NCBI RefSeq assembly: GCF_003952525.1
Contig: NZ_CP034451.1
Coordinates: 124,001-188,000, forward strand
Direction of reading: 5' to 3'
From: Mesorhizobium sp. M3A.F.Ca.ET.080.04.2.1
GTDB lineage: Bacteria; Pseudomonadota; Alphaproteobacteria; Rhizobiales; Rhizobiaceae
DNA: 64,000 nucleotides
The notes under the pieces were generated by a model. It did not search any database, was not told the origin of the DNA, and worked only from the letters and a program-made list of their open reading frames with translations. The position numbers were made by a program, and so were the translations under genes. Each line of letters starts with the position of its first letter. Position 1 is the first letter of the stretch. This document shows, piece after piece, positions 26,952-36,282 of this stretch.

Positions 26952-27524
26952 ATGATTCGTCTCATCACCGGTAGCGCTGACCCTCGCCACCAAGATCTCC
27001 TGGAGGAACACTACAGGTTGCGTCACGACATTTTTGTCGGCGAGCGTGGGTGGGGGGCGCTTGCCCGACCCGACGGGCGCGAGGTCGACGGCTATGATAC
27101 ACCCCAGGCAGTTTATGTGCTCGCCCTCGAGGAGGACCATGTGGTCGGAGGGTACAGGTTGCTGCCGACGAGCGCCCCTCATCTTCTCCAAGATCGTTAT
27201 TCGCACCTGGTCGATGGACCGGTACCGCATGGGCGTGAGATCCACGAATGGTCCCGATTTTTCATAAGACGGGATCGTCGCGGAGGGAAGCTCTTCCGGC
27301 ATTTGATGGGTTCAGTTCCCAGCGTGTGCAGGCTTCTGGGCATATCGAGATTAACAAGCGTGATAGAGCCTAATTGGCTGACGCGGTTCGATGCCGCGAG
27401 TTTTCGCTATGGGCTCCTCGGGTCGTTTGTCGAGGTGACCGGCATGCAACTCGCCGCGGTGCAGATTGACATCGAACAAGCTCCCGAGCCCGGCCACGCA
27501 ATCGGCTGGAATACGACAATTTAG
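26952..27524 (+). CDS. LuxI-family acyl-homoserine-lactone synthase
   Basis: 190 residues. The family's invariant residues are in place: Arg and Phe in YRLRHDIFVGERGW (with the conserved Trp), the acidic pair in GREVDGYD, Arg in GGYRLLPT, and Glu/Arg in EIHEWSRFFIR. LuxI enzymes make AHL signals from acyl-ACP and S-adenosylmethionine. AAGAGGAG precedes ATG 26952. The next gene, 39 bases downstream, encodes a complete LuxR. In ICEMlSym-type elements TraI/TraR pairs control excision and conjugative transfer; the same job is likely here next to trb, but the signal is not predictable. Confidence 0.95.
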   Translation: MIRLITGSADPRHQDLLEEHYRLRHDIFVGERGWGALARPDGREVDGYDTPQAVYVLALEEDHVVGGYRLLPTSAPHLLQDRYSHLVDGPVPHGREIHEWSRFFIRRDRRGGKLFRHLMGSVPSVCRLLGISRLTSVIEPNWLTRFDAASFRYGLLGSFVEVTGMQLAAVQIDIEQAPEPGHAIGWNTTI

Positions 27525-27563
27525 GTGGGGACGAGATAGAGTCAGGCTAATAGGGGTACCTCG

Positions 27564-28274
27564 TTGGACGAACAAGTTCACGCTTTGATCGACGCCATCG
27601 ATCTTGCTCGCGACGAACGCGCGGTGCGAAACGCTCTGAAGAAGTTTGTAGTGGATTGTGGCTTTGAGCGGTACGCATATCTCCATTCCGGTCTGACTGG
27701 CGTCGGGGTATCGAGCGATTATCCACCCGAATGGCGAGACACCTATTTTCGCAAACGGTACTCCAGCATCGATCCCGTGGTGACGAAAGCGAAACGACTC
27801 AATGCACCGTTCTCCTGGTCGACCGAGGATCTACATCCAAGGCGGCGATCGCCGGAAGAGCGGCGGTTCGTTGCAGAGGCGACCGACTTTGGTATTCGGT
27901 CAGGACTGACAATTCCGCTGCAAGTGAGTTTTGGAACTGTGGCGATGCTCACCTTGGCGTCCTCCCGTCAATCCACTGAAATCTCGCCCCCACATGACAG
28001 TCACCGGACAGCGACGGCGGTGGCATTCGTCCACATCAAGCTGAGCATGCTAAGCGAGCCTAAGTGTGAGAGGACGGAAACGCGGCTAACAACGCAGGAG
28101 GCGACATGCCTCACGTGGTCGTCCCTGGGAAAATACATGCCGGAGATTGCTGCCATTCTCGGAATAGAGCACAGAACCGTGCAATATCATCTCGACAATG
28201 TGCGAGAAAAGCTCGGGGCAATTAATCTGCCACACGCTGTCCGTATTGCAATGGTGCGCAAGCTCCTCAATTGA
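27564..28274 (+). CDS. LuxR/TraR-family quorum-sensing regulator
   Basis: 236 residues from TTG 27564, following luxI by 39 bases. The N-terminal autoinducer-binding domain (~1-160) has FERYAYLHSG, YPPEWRDTYFRKRYSSIDPV, FSW and FGIRSGLTIPLQ, all in register with TraR-like proteins. The C-terminal LuxR HTH (~172-236) has LTTQEATCLTWSSLGKYMPEIA and HRTVQYHLDNVREKLG. The usual Glu-Val pair of the HTH motif (QEATCLTW for REREVLRW) is partly changed but the helix pattern holds. The protein should activate target promoters with AHL. It is likely the partner of the adjacent synthase. Confidence 0.93.
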   Translation: MDEQVHALIDAIDLARDERAVRNALKKFVVDCGFERYAYLHSGLTGVGVSSDYPPEWRDTYFRKRYSSIDPVVTKAKRLNAPFSWSTEDLHPRRRSPEERRFVAEATDFGIRSGLTIPLQVSFGTVAMLTLASSRQSTEISPPHDSHRTATAVAFVHIKLSMLSEPKCERTETRLTTQEATCLTWSSLGKYMPEIAAILGIEHRTVQYHLDNVREKLGAINLPHAVRIAMVRKLLN

Positions 28275-28481
28275 GCGTGGTAACGCTCGACGTTAATCGA
28301 ATACATTTGTAACTGAATGATCTAGTCGGACGTAATAAAGTTCCATAATGTTTGTTATGCCACTTTTGCGTGTAGCAGCTATTTAGTAATGCGACAGTTG
28401 CCCCAGTTAGAGATGCGACACCTCCCACCTTCCGATTGAAGCGGGAAAGGAAGGCTGGCGAATTCAGACGGATCCGGAAGC

Positions 28482-29054
28482 TTATGGAGTTCGGTAGAGA
28501 ACAATACGTCCCGTCGGAACGAGTTGGGAAAGAAAGTCGAAGTCCCGGATGTTGCCCGTAAGCACGCTCCCGCCCAGTTGCCGCGCCTGCAAGAAAACTA
28601 GAGCGTCGTTGACGAACTTGCGTTGGTGACCTTCGCCTTTCGGCAAATTGCTCATTCGGAAAAGGAGGCCGGCGAGAATACCGGCTTGCCCCCAGATTGT
28701 AACATCGGGAGCATGAAGCCGATGTTCAGGTATATCTGCGAGCGTTGCTTGGATCGTTTTCAGAACGGTCTTCGTAGAAGTGTGCTTTGGATCCAGACGG
28801 CCGAATGCGTGTGTCAGTTCGGAAAGGCAAACAGCCGAGTGATGACACAGCCGATACGTCAGCAGCCTATCCACCTCGGCCGGCGATCGGCCCTGCAGAA
28901 CATCGAGATAAACGGTGGCATCCAGAAACAACGGACCGCCAATAGTCGGCTCGTCGTTTACCCACGGCAATTCGTCATCGGCCCGACGAACCAGTGTCCC
29001 CTGGCGTCTGTGTGGCTTGAGTGATCGGAGGGTCTCGGCAAGATTAAATCCCAA
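28482..29054 (-). CDS. PIN-domain toxin, VapC-like
   Basis: 190 residues. A PIN-type RNase fold is indicated by LFLDATVYLDVLQGRS (first acidic residues, about residue 43-58), the conserved Glu in CLSELTHAF and the late acidic cluster FVNDALVFLQARQ and TGNIRDFDFL. VapC toxins cleave tRNA or rRNA. The N-terminal ~38 residues are an extra charged extension compared with compact VapC proteins. The start overlaps the end of the antitoxin gene by 11 bases, the normal arrangement of such modules. It probably stabilises the element. Confidence 0.85.
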   Translation of the reverse strand: MGFNLAETLRSLKPHRRQGTLVRRADDELPWVNDEPTIGGPLFLDATVYLDVLQGRSPAEVDRLLTYRLCHHSAVCLSELTHAFGRLDPKHTSTKTVLKTIQATLADIPEHRLHAPDVTIWGQAGILAGLLFRMSNLPKGEGHQRKFVNDALVFLQARQLGGSVLTGNIRDFDFLSQLVPTGRIVLYRTP

Positions 29055-29340
29055 GGTCGATATCCGAGGGGATGCTCCCCTTGCGCTTCACGAGACGAGC
29101 CCCGAAATCGTCCTCCAGCGCCAACCGCGACAGCGCAAGCTCCAACAGCTCGGTGTCCGATGTGACGTGGGCGCGCTTCTTGGCAGCATCGACTAGCTCC
29201 GACGGTACACGTCCCGACAAACGCGTATTTTTTACGGTGCCAAGGAGGCCAGCAGCCCTCGCCTGCTCGAGGATGAGTTTGTTACGGGTTAACGCAACCT
29301 TTGCTTCGTTGTCTGTAGCCGAATGGATTTGAGCGCCCAT
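29044..29340 (-). CDS. Antitoxin partner of the PIN toxin
   Basis: 98 residues from ATG 29340, with AGGAG 5 bases upstream. A region near residues 45-70 (RLSGRVPSELVDAAKKRAHVTSDTELLELAL; short: VPSELVDAAKKRAHVTSDTE) fits a ribbon-helix-helix DNA-binding fold. The C-terminal ~25 residues, acidic and basic mixed (EDDFGARLVKRKGSIPSD), are the probable toxin-neutralising tail. The first gene of the pair, upstream of the toxin gene, preceded by a palindromic operator at 29351-29382. Function follows from context; I cannot name the exact family. Confidence 0.78.
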   Translation of the reverse strand: MGAQIHSATDNEAKVALTRNKLILEQARAAGLLGTVKNTRLSGRVPSELVDAAKKRAHVTSDTELLELALSRLALEDDFGARLVKRKGSIPSDIDLGI

Positions 29341-29350
29341 GCAAACTCCT

Positions 29351-29382
29351 ATGTTGAACATAACGTAGCCTACGTTCAACAT
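29351..29382 (-). promoter_or_regulatory. Autoregulatory operator of the toxin-antitoxin pair
   Basis: An interrupted palindrome with outer arms ATGTTGAAC and GTTCAACAT and inner arms ACGTA and TACGT around GCC. It is 10 bases upstream of the antitoxin start, where antitoxin/toxin complexes bind in known modules. Confidence 0.75.
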
Positions 29383-29401
29383 CGATGCAAGAGCGCATGA
29401 C

Positions 29402-29590
29402 GCCGCAAAGAGTTCCGCACGCTGTCGCAGGCCCTGACGCTACGCTACGACAAGGTGCTGTTCATCCTCGAGCCGAGCGCATTTGCGAAGAGTCTGGCGG
29501 GCAAAGAGGCAGTCGTGTCGTCTGCGACTATCCTGACGGTCGGCTTGAGATCATGGAAGGCAGCACGTCCCTGCATTCGGCGCCAAGCAC
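29402..29590 (+). pseudogene. ISNCY-type transposase remnant, frameshifted
   Basis: The frame from 29404 reads RKEFRTLSQALTLRYDKVLF (then ILEP), and after a frame change near 29515 the sequence continues VVCDYPDGRLEIMEGSTSL. Both pieces recall, from memory, the C-terminal half of ISNCY-family transposases (LRYDKVLFILEP, then DYPDGRLEI). Only about 60 codons survive. The rest of the gap 29591-29954 shows no gene. The remnant indicates past insertion between the toxin-antitoxin module and the vitamin block. Confidence 0.65.
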
Positions 29591-29954
29591 GCATCACTGT
29601 CGCAATCTTGTCAGCGTTATTTCACCCCCACGTTGCTTTGACCTGTACCGTACAAGCGGCAAGGTCACCGAACTTCAGTGCTTCGGTCCTTTGGCTCGGC
29701 CAACTGCGCTGCCGAACACAGGCTCGCTGCGTGCAACTCAAGGTCCTGCGAAAGCGAAGCCCGCCGCAACCGCGCGCCTCCTTACGTGACGTTACCCATA
29801 GCAGGTGTCGCGTTTAGAGCATTTCTGTAGAGCGTCGAAGGCATAGTTTGGGCAGCTGACGCCTTGGTGGCTAGGTGTCGGCAGGTGTGCTACAAACTCC
29901 TACTAAATCGATTCAAGCAAGACTCGACTGCGGCTCTATTCGACTTTCTGCAAC

Positions 29955-30920
29955 ATGGACGATCAGCCGACAGAAACCAAGAAAAGCAGGCCCCCCGGAA
30001 CGTCCGACATCAAGGCGGACTTGATCGCCGTCGTCGTGGCGGTCGGCGACAATGAGCCTTATGTCCTCACCATCGGGTTGAAAGACAGCCTGCCCTCCGG
30101 GCCTTTTGAGCTTGATCATCGATCGCTGCAATCCGGCTTGAGAAAGTGGGTCGAGGAGCAGACCGGCCATGCCTTGGGATACATCGAACAGCTCTACACC
30201 TTCGCCGATCGGGACCGCATCGGCAATGAGCAACAACAGCGGGTCATCTCGATCAGCTATCTCGCTCTCACCCGCAAGGAACAGGCAGCCGGCGCGTCAA
30301 ACTGCGGTTGGCAAAGCTGGTACGAATATTTTCCGTGGGAGGACCATCGAGCCGGCACGCCGCGGCTGATCGGCGATTTGCTGCGGCCGCGGCTGATCGA
30401 ATGGGCGGAACGGGTGCATGAGGCCGCCATCCGGCGCGAGCGCCAATGGCGGGCGGCGATTGCCTTTGGTTTCGAAGGCCGCCCGTGGAACGAAGAGTTG
30501 GCGCTTCAGCGCTATGAGCTGCTTTACGAAGCCGGCCTTGTGGAGGAGATAGCGCGCGAAGGGGATTCGAACGACATCGCTCCGGCGCTTGGCAGATCGA
30601 TGATCGCGGATCATCGCCGCATCCTGGCCACCGCCATCGCGCGCCTGCGCTCGAAGATCAAATACCGACCCGTAGTCTTCGAACTGATGCCGCCGACCTT
30701 CACCCTGCTCCAACTACAGCGAGCGGTTGAGGCCCTAGCGGGCAGGCTCATCAACAAACCGAACTTCCGCCGGCTCATAGAGCAGCAAGAACTGGTCGAG
30801 GAGACGGGCGAGACGTCTCTCGAAACGGGCGGTCGGCCAGCGAAGCTTTTTCGGTTCCGTCACGCGGTCCTCGATGCGGCGGCAGGTGCAGGGACGAGAT
30901 TGCCGCTGTCCCGGGCTTGA
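29955..30920 (+). CDS. nadQ: NadQ/NrtR-like Nudix transcriptional regulator of NAD synthesis
   Basis: 321 residues. The N-terminal ~145 residues are Nudix-like (DLIAVVVAVGDNEPYVLTIG, then SGLRKWVEEQTGHALGYIEQ), with a degenerate Nudix box, consistent with a ligand-sensing rather than hydrolytic role. The C-terminal part (~225-320) is a winged helix (TLLQLQRAVEALAGRLINKPNFRRLIE; short: LLQLQRAVEALAGRLINKPN). NadQ regulators are described for alphaproteobacteria as repressors of nadABC. Its position directly upstream of nadA, on the same strand, supports that, as do the repeats at 30926-30977. Homology to other Nudix regulators cannot be excluded. Confidence 0.75.
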   Translation: MDDQPTETKKSRPPGTSDIKADLIAVVVAVGDNEPYVLTIGLKDSLPSGPFELDHRSLQSGLRKWVEEQTGHALGYIEQLYTFADRDRIGNEQQQRVISISYLALTRKEQAAGASNCGWQSWYEYFPWEDHRAGTPRLIGDLLRPRLIEWAERVHEAAIRRERQWRAAIAFGFEGRPWNEELALQRYELLYEAGLVEEIAREGDSNDIAPALGRSMIADHRRILATAIARLRSKIKYRPVVFELMPPTFTLLQLQRAVEALAGRLINKPNFRRLIEQQELVEETGETSLETGGRPAKLFRFRHAVLDAAAGAGTRLPLSRA

Positions 30921-30980
30921 CACCACTTATAGTCAAAGTAGAAATATACCCCTTATAGCCAATTGGACTATAAGGGGAGG
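30917..30980 (+). promoter_or_regulatory. nadABC promoter and candidate NadQ operator, with an RBS hairpin
   Basis: TTGACA (30917-30922) and TAGAAA (30939-30944), 16 bases apart, form a possible promoter overlapping the nadQ stop. CTTATAGTC at 30926-30934 lies between them. Arms CCCCTTATAG (30949-30958) and CTATAAGGGG (30968-30977) form an almost perfect 29-base palindrome with CCAATTGG in its centre, repeating the same CTTATAGYC core twice. The 3' arm contains part of the nadA ribosome-binding site GGGGAGG (30974-30980), so the RNA hairpin could also limit translation. Confidence 0.7.
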
Positions 30981-30985
30981 CGCCG

Positions 30986-31960
30986 ATGACCGCGGCATTA
31001 CCTATGGCTGCGGCCTTGTATGAGCGCGTCCGGCGGGTGATTCCACCGATCGAATGGCCGGCCTTCACCGAGGACATCCACGCCATCCTCGCGCTAAAGC
31101 GCGAGCGCAACGCTGTCATCCTGGCGCACAACTATCAGACGCCGGAGATCTTTCATTGCGTGGCCGACATCGTCGGCGACAGCCTGGCGCTCGCCCGCAA
31201 GGCCATGACGGTCGATGCGGACGTCATCGTGCTGGCCGGCGTGCATTTCATGGCCGAGACAGCGAAGCTCCTCAATCCCGGCAAGACCGTGCTCATTCCC
31301 GATCTCGGCGCCGGCTGCTCGCTCGCCGACTCGATCACGGCTGCGGATGTACGCCTGATGCGGCAACGCTATCCCGGCGCGCCTATCGTGACCTACGTCA
31401 ACACCTCTGCAGCGGTGAAGGCCGAGTCCGACATCTGCTGCACGTCCGGCAATGCGCTTCAAGTGGTGGAATCGCTCGGCGCGCCGCGCGTGATCATGCT
31501 GCCCGACGAATATCTGGCAAAAAACATCGCGGCGCAGACAGAGGTCGAGATCATCGCCTGGCAGGGACACTGCGAGGTGCATGAGCGCTTCACGCCCGCC
31601 GACATACGCGAACTGCGCGAGGCGCATCCCGGCGTCACTGTGCTGGCCCATCCCGAATGCCCGCCGGAGGTCGTCGCGGAAGCGGATTTCGCAGGCTCGA
31701 CGGCGGCGATGTCCGACTATGTCGGACGGCACAAGCCGGCACGTGTCGTGCTGATGACTGAATGCTCGATGAGCGACAATGTCGCCGTCAAGCACCCTGA
31801 AGTCGACTTCGTGCGCCCGTGCAACCTCTGCCCGCACATGAAACGAATCACGCTTGCCAATATCCGCGCGGCACTTGAGGAGAGCCGCCACATCGTCACC
31901 ATAGACCCAGGCGTCGCCGACCGCGCACGACGGGCAGTGGAGCGCATGCTCTTCGCATGA
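30986..31960 (+). CDS. nadA: Quinolinate synthase NadA
   Basis: 324 residues. NadA condenses iminoaspartate with dihydroxyacetone phosphate to quinolinate, using a [4Fe-4S] cluster. Seen: [24 protein letters not shown] (in short: [20 protein letters not shown]), [34 protein letters not shown] with cluster Cys, AHPECPPEV and the C-terminal [12 protein letters not shown] with the third cluster Cys. GGGGAGG is 5 bases upstream of ATG 30986. It overlaps nadB by ATGA. Usual length for the family. Confidence 0.97.
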   Translation: MTAALPMAAALYERVRRVIPPIEWPAFTEDIHAILALKRERNAVILAHNYQTPEIFHCVADIVGDSLALARKAMTVDADVIVLAGVHFMAETAKLLNPGKTVLIPDLGAGCSLADSITAADVRLMRQRYPGAPIVTYVNTSAAVKAESDICCTSGNALQVVESLGAPRVIMLPDEYLAKNIAAQTEVEIIAWQGHCEVHERFTPADIRELREAHPGVTVLAHPECPPEVVAEADFAGSTAAMSDYVGRHKPARVVLMTECSMSDNVAVKHPEVDFVRPCNLCPHMKRITLANIRAALEESRHIVTIDPGVADRARRAVERMLFA

Positions 31961-33498
31961 CGCCATACATCCATGACATTGCCGGGGTGCCGGTCATTAT
32001 AGGCGCTGGCCTCGCCGGCCTGATGACGGCACTGCATTTGGCGCCTCAACCAGTCGTCCTGCTCTCCAGGTCCCCACTTGGAACGGATGCCTCAAGCACA
32101 CTCGCTCAGGGCGGGCTCGCAGCGAGTCTGGGGGAGGACGACAGCCCCGAGTTGCATCTCGCCGATACGCTTGCAGCAGGTGACGGGCTTTGCAATGAAC
32201 ACATGGCCAAGCGGGTGGTCGAAGCTGTACCTGACGCTATCGACCACCTCTTACGTTTGGGAGCTCCCTTCGACCGCGCGTTGGATGGAAAACTGCGGCT
32301 CGGCCTGGAGGCCGCGCATTCGCGTCGCCGCATCGTGCACGCCGCCGGAGACGCCACCGGTCACGAGTTGTTCCGTGCGCTGCTCGCCGTGGCGCGGCGG
32401 ACCCGTTCGATTACAATCATGGAAGGCATAACAGCCCTTCGCCTCGTGGTCGCGGAGGGCAACATCGTGGGCTTGCTGGCTGTCGTGCACAGCGACGTCT
32501 TCGCATTGCCCACCCGCCGCGTCGTGCTTGCGACCGGCGGCATAGGTGGCCTTTTTTGTGATACGACGAACCCGCTTTCCTCGTTTGGACACGGGCTGGC
32601 GCTGGCCGCCTGTGCCGGCGCAGAGCTCGCCGACCTCGAATTCGTGCAGTTCCACCCGACGGCGCTCGACACGGAGCGCCGGCCAATGCCGCTTATAAGC
32701 GAAGCAGTGCGGGGCGAAGGCGCGGTCCTGACCGATGAACATGGTCTGCGCTTCCTTGCCGACACGCCTGGCGCCGAGCTCGCATCGCGAGATGTGGTCG
32801 CGCGGGCGATCGCCAATCAACTCGCCGCTGGGCGTCGTGTCTATCTCGATGCCCGGCAATGCCTCGGGCAGAAGTTTGCCACACGTTTCCCGGCGATCGG
32901 GACAATTTGCAAGCAGGCCGGCATCGATCCGGGCGTGGAGCCGATCCCCGTGCGCCCGGCCGCCCACTACCACATGGGCGGGGTGGCCGTGGGCGCTGAG
33001 GGGCGCAGTTCCGTGAGCGGTCTGTGGGCATGTGGCGAGGTCGCTTGCACGGGGCTGCACGGAGCAAATCGCCTGGCCAGCAACTCGTTGGCCGAAGCAG
33101 TCGCAACAGCGGCCTGGGTAGCGGCAAGTGTCGCCGGCACCTGCGCAGGCTGGCAGTGGTCTAGACTCCCAGCAATAGTTCCGATGCGACCCGACCCTTC
33201 ACCCATTCGCGAACTTGTCTCCAATGCGCTTGGCATCATCCGGACAGGCAAGGGGTTGCGCGACGCGATCGCAGCTCTGCTGCCGACCGCTGTTGGCGAG
33301 ACAGCGGCGGCCGATCCGGCGCTGGTGGCGCTGTTGATTGCGATCGCGGCCCTTCGGCGCGAGGAGAGCCGCGGCTCGCACTACCGATCCGATTTCCCGC
33401 AGCGCGATGCTGACCCCCTACCCTCCCGGCTTACGCTCTGCACAGCCTTCGAGACGGCGGTCGCGCTCAATTGGCAAGTAGCCCAACGGAGCCGCTGA
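31957..33498 (+). CDS. nadB: L-aspartate oxidase NadB
   Basis: 513 residues. NadB is a FAD enzyme that oxidises L-aspartate to iminoaspartate for NadA. The FAD-binding Rossmann motif [14 protein letters not shown] is at residues ~11-24. The second FAD segment is in ATGGIGGLF, with [10 protein letters not shown], the catalytic-region [12 protein letters not shown] and [19 protein letters not shown] (the flavin-binding motif of the succinate dehydrogenase flavoprotein family). The start overlaps nadA, and nadC follows after one base, so the three genes are one operon. Confidence 0.97.
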   Translation: MTPYIHDIAGVPVIIGAGLAGLMTALHLAPQPVVLLSRSPLGTDASSTLAQGGLAASLGEDDSPELHLADTLAAGDGLCNEHMAKRVVEAVPDAIDHLLRLGAPFDRALDGKLRLGLEAAHSRRRIVHAAGDATGHELFRALLAVARRTRSITIMEGITALRLVVAEGNIVGLLAVVHSDVFALPTRRVVLATGGIGGLFCDTTNPLSSFGHGLALAACAGAELADLEFVQFHPTALDTERRPMPLISEAVRGEGAVLTDEHGLRFLADTPGAELASRDVVARAIANQLAAGRRVYLDARQCLGQKFATRFPAIGTICKQAGIDPGVEPIPVRPAAHYHMGGVAVGAEGRSSVSGLWACGEVACTGLHGANRLASNSLAEAVATAAWVAASVAGTCAGWQWSRLPAIVPMRPDPSPIRELVSNALGIIRTGKGLRDAIAALLPTAVGETAAADPALVALLIAIAALRREESRGSHYRSDFPQRDADPLPSRLTLCTAFETAVALNWQVAQRSR

Positions 33499-33499
33499 C

Positions 33500-34381
33500 A
33501 TGAGTTCACTTGCGCCGCTTCCCCAGATTGTCATGGAGCCGATCGTCCGCGCTGCCTTGCTGGAGGATCTGGGCAGAGCCGGCGACATCACCAGCGAAGC
33601 CATCATCCCCGCCGATTGCAAGGCAACGCTCGCGTTGAATGCCCGGCAGGCCGGCGTTGTCGCAGGGCTTGATCTGGTGATGTTCGCGTTCCTCCTCGTC
33701 GATCCTGGGATCAGCATGCAGTTGCGCTGTCTCGAGGGCGGCAAGGTTTCCGCTGGGGAGACCATCGCGGTCGTAAGCGGGCCGGCGCGAAGCCTGCTGA
33801 CGGCCGAGCGGACCGCGCTCAATTTCCTATGCAAGCTGAGTGGCATCGCAACGGCGACGGCCTCGCTTGTGAACGCGGTACGCGGCCATAACGCGAAGAT
33901 CGTATGCACGCGAAAAACAACGCCAGGCCTGCGTGTCCTGGAAAAATATGCCGTGCGCGCGGGCGGCGGCGCCAATCACCGCTTCGCGCTCGACGATGCG
34001 GTGCTGATCAAGGACAACCATATCGCCATTGCCGGCGACATCCGCACCGCAATCGAGCTGGCGCGTGATGCCGTAGGCCACATGATCAAGATCGAGGTGG
34101 AGGTCGACACGCTGCATCAGCTGGAGATGGCGCTCCAAGTCGGCGTCGACGCTGTTCTCCTCGACAACATGTCGCTCGAGGATCTTGGCCAGGCCGTGGC
34201 AATGGTCGGAGGCAGAGCTGTCACCGAGGCGTCGGGTCGGGTGACACTGAAAACGGCTCCGGCAATCGCGGCGACCGGCATCGACCTTATCTCCGTCGGC
34301 TGGCTTACCCACAGCGCTCCCATCCTCGACATTGGCCTTGATATGCCCGCGGACCGGAATTGCAGCAGGCATCTGAACTGA
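33500..34381 (+). CDS. nadC: Nicotinate-nucleotide pyrophosphorylase NadC
   Basis: 293 residues. NadC converts quinolinate and PRPP to nicotinate mononucleotide and CO2. Visible: LLEDLGRAGDITSEAI at the N-terminus, ERTALNFLCKLSGIATATA, TRKTTPGLRVLEKYAVRAGG (substrate-binding Arg/Lys cluster), HRFALDDAVLIKDNHIA and EVEVDTLHQLE with DAVLLDNMS. All family motifs are present and the length is normal. It starts one base after nadB stops. It completes the de novo NAD pathway of the element. Confidence 0.97.
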   Translation: MSSLAPLPQIVMEPIVRAALLEDLGRAGDITSEAIIPADCKATLALNARQAGVVAGLDLVMFAFLLVDPGISMQLRCLEGGKVSAGETIAVVSGPARSLLTAERTALNFLCKLSGIATATASLVNAVRGHNAKIVCTRKTTPGLRVLEKYAVRAGGGANHRFALDDAVLIKDNHIAIAGDIRTAIELARDAVGHMIKIEVEVDTLHQLEMALQVGVDAVLLDNMSLEDLGQAVAMVGGRAVTEASGRVTLKTAPAIAATGIDLISVGWLTHSAPILDIGLDMPADRNCSRHLN

Positions 34382-34391
34382 GGGAGAGGAC

Positions 34392-34715
34392 ATGAACCGG
34401 GACCGCAGCAACTCCTTTGGCCGCAGACTAACTCGCGCCACCACGTCCTTGGTTCCACCGACCACCGACCTGAGCCTGCTCGCTGCCGGACGACGCAGTT
34501 CAAGCGGCAGGGAGAAAGCGACGGGCCAGGCACAAACAAAGGACCGCGTGGAAGCACTTGGCTTTATCATCTGTCGGCTCGACGAACTGCGCCAGATGGC
34601 TTCCTCTCACGGCCTGGAAGCACTCAGTTGTCTGTTGGACGTCGCCTTCACCGAATCCTGTGACGCGATCAGAAGGGAGCGTTCATGCGCTCAAGCCGAA
34701 GAAAGCACGCGATAG
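34392..34715 (+). CDS. Hypothetical protein between nadC and panD
   Basis: 107 residues, starting 11 bases after nadC with GAGGGAGAG upstream of the ATG, so it is probably translated. It is Arg/Ser-rich in the first half and helical in the second ([20 protein letters not shown]), with no signal peptide. I do not recognise a domain. Its end is 57 bases before the panD start. Position in the vitamin operon gives the only hint to its role. Confidence 0.55.
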   Translation: MNRDRSNSFGRRLTRATTSLVPPTTDLSLLAAGRRSSSGREKATGQAQTKDRVEALGFIICRLDELRQMASSHGLEALSCLLDVAFTESCDAIRRERSCAQAEESTR

Positions 34716-34771
34716 GCGCCGAGAGCGCGAGACACGGTGACACAGGATTAGAAGTGACATCGGAGGAAGGG

Positions 34772-35224
34772 ATGCGCAAAATTGTCGCCGGCAAGCTGCA
34801 CGGCATTCACGTCACCGAGGCCAATCTCGACTACCATGGCTCGATCACGCTCGACCCCGACCACTGCGAGGAGGCAGGCATCTTGCCGATGGAATTCGTC
34901 GAGATCTGGAACAAGAACTCGGGCGCACGGATCTCGACCTATGTCATCCTGGGCGAGCGCGGATCGCGCTGCTGCATCCTAAACGGCGCCGCGGCCCGCA
35001 CCTGTCAGCCGGGCGATCAGGTCATCATCTGCAATTCGGTTTATGTGCACGAGAGGGAACTGACCGCGCTCAAGCCCCGCGTGCTGACCTTCGACAAGGA
35101 CAATCGCATCGTTGATCGCCTCACTTACTCGGTCGCGCGCAACGTGGAGGGAGGCTACAGTTTTTCCATACTCGACGGGGCCCGCAACTCCCTCCCCGTG
35201 CCGACGCTGGTGGGCAGATCATAA
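34772..35224 (+). CDS. panD: Aspartate 1-decarboxylase PanD
   Basis: 150 residues from ATG 34772, which has GGAGGAAGG just upstream; a longer frame to 34685 is not needed. PanD makes beta-alanine for pantothenate and coenzyme A. It is a proenzyme that cleaves itself at Gly-Ser to form a pyruvoyl cofactor; here the site is Gly23-Ser24 in [10 protein letters not shown]. The family blocks [20 protein letters not shown] and [20 protein letters not shown] are intact. No panB or panC is adjacent. It is read together with the nad and bio genes, 59 bases before bioB. Confidence 0.96.
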   Translation: MRKIVAGKLHGIHVTEANLDYHGSITLDPDHCEEAGILPMEFVEIWNKNSGARISTYVILGERGSRCCILNGAAARTCQPGDQVIICNSVYVHERELTALKPRVLTFDKDNRIVDRLTYSVARNVEGGYSFSILDGARNSLPVPTLVGRS

Positions 35225-35283
35225 TGGGCCCCAAGTCTGGTGTCTTGGTTGCTACCCAAATGTTTTTTGTTGATGGAGGTGAA

Positions 35284-36282
35284 ATGAACGCGGAACTTAG
35301 CCCGGACCTAACGTCGGACCCTGTGGGTTGGTCCCTTGCGGCCTGGACGCGAGAGGGAGCCCAGGCCATCCACGACCTGCCCTTCAACGACCTGCTGTTC
35401 CGGGCCCAGACGATCCATCGCGAGAATTTCGATCCCAACCGGGTGCAGCTGTCGCGCCTGCTCTCGATCAAGACCGGCGGCTGTCCTGAGGATTGCGGCT
35501 ATTGCAGCCAGTCGTCGCATCACCAGTCCGGCCTCAAGGCCTCGAAGCTGATGGAGGTTCAGCGCGTCATCGACGAGGCCAGGAAGGCGCGCGACGCGGG
35601 CGCCACGCGCTATTGCATGGGAGCCGCATGGCGTAGACCCAAGGAGCGCGACATGGAGGCGGTCGTCGCCATGGTCGAGGGCGTGAAGGCGCTAGGCATG
35701 GAGACCTGCATGACGCTCGGCATGCTCGACCTCGATCAGGCGCAGCGGCTGAAGCAAGCCGGCCTCGACTACTACAACCACAACATCGACACCTCCGAGC
35801 GCTACTACAGCGAGATCATCTCGACGCGGACCTTCACTGAGCGGCTGGACACGCTGGTCAATGTCCGCGACAGCGGCATCAAGGTCTGCTGCGGCGGCAT
35901 CGTCGGCATGGGCGAGGAGAAGGCTGACCGCATCGACATGCTGGTGACTTTAGCCAACCTGCCGGAGCCGCCCGACAGCGTGCCGATCAACATGCTGATC
36001 CCGATCGAGGGCACGCCGCTCGGCGAGGCCGAACCGATCGAGCCGATCGAATTCGTGCGCACCATCGCGCTGGCCCGCATCATGATGCCGAAATCGCATG
36101 TGCGGCTCTCCGCCGGCCGCACGGCGATGAGCGACGAGATGCAGGCGCTGTGCTTCTTCGCCGGCGCCAACTCCATTTTCGTCGGCGACACCCTGCTGAC
36201 CGCCGAAAACCCCGGAGAGGACAAGGACAGCGCGCTGTTCCGCCGGCTGGGCATCAAGCCGATGGAGCGCGAAGCCCAGTGA
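35284..36282 (+). CDS. bioB: Biotin synthase BioB
   Basis: 332 residues from ATG 35284, behind GGAGGTGAA; the frame extends to 35224 but without a ribosome-binding site. BioB is the radical-SAM enzyme that inserts sulfur into dethiobiotin. The cluster motif [11 protein letters not shown] (Cys-x3-Cys-x2-Cys) is at about residues 63-73. Further family blocks are [26 protein letters not shown] and the second-cluster region [12 protein letters not shown]. It overlaps bioF through the 36279-36282 GTGA. Confidence 0.97.
   Translation: MNAELSPDLTSDPVGWSLAAWTREGAQAIHDLPFNDLLFRAQTIHRENFDPNRVQLSRLLSIKTGGCPEDCGYCSQSSHHQSGLKASKLMEVQRVIDEARKARDAGATRYCMGAAWRRPKERDMEAVVAMVEGVKALGMETCMTLGMLDLDQAQRLKQAGLDYYNHNIDTSERYYSEIISTRTFTERLDTLVNVRDSGIKVCCGGIVGMGEEKADRIDMLVTLANLPEPPDSVPINMLIPIEGTPLGEAEPIEPIEFVRTIALARIMMPKSHVRLSAGRTAMSDEMQALCFFAGANSIFVGDTLLTAENPGEDKDSALFRRLGIKPMEREAQ

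Noticed and set aside
28381-28440. Possible insertion-sequence end (repeated GCGACA...CC strings)
   Set aside because: Two short similar strings are visible but I find no matching inverted end and no transposase frame.
34685-34771. N-terminal extension of panD
   Set aside because: The extra 29 residues lack similarity to PanD, and the ribosome-binding site fits ATG 34772.
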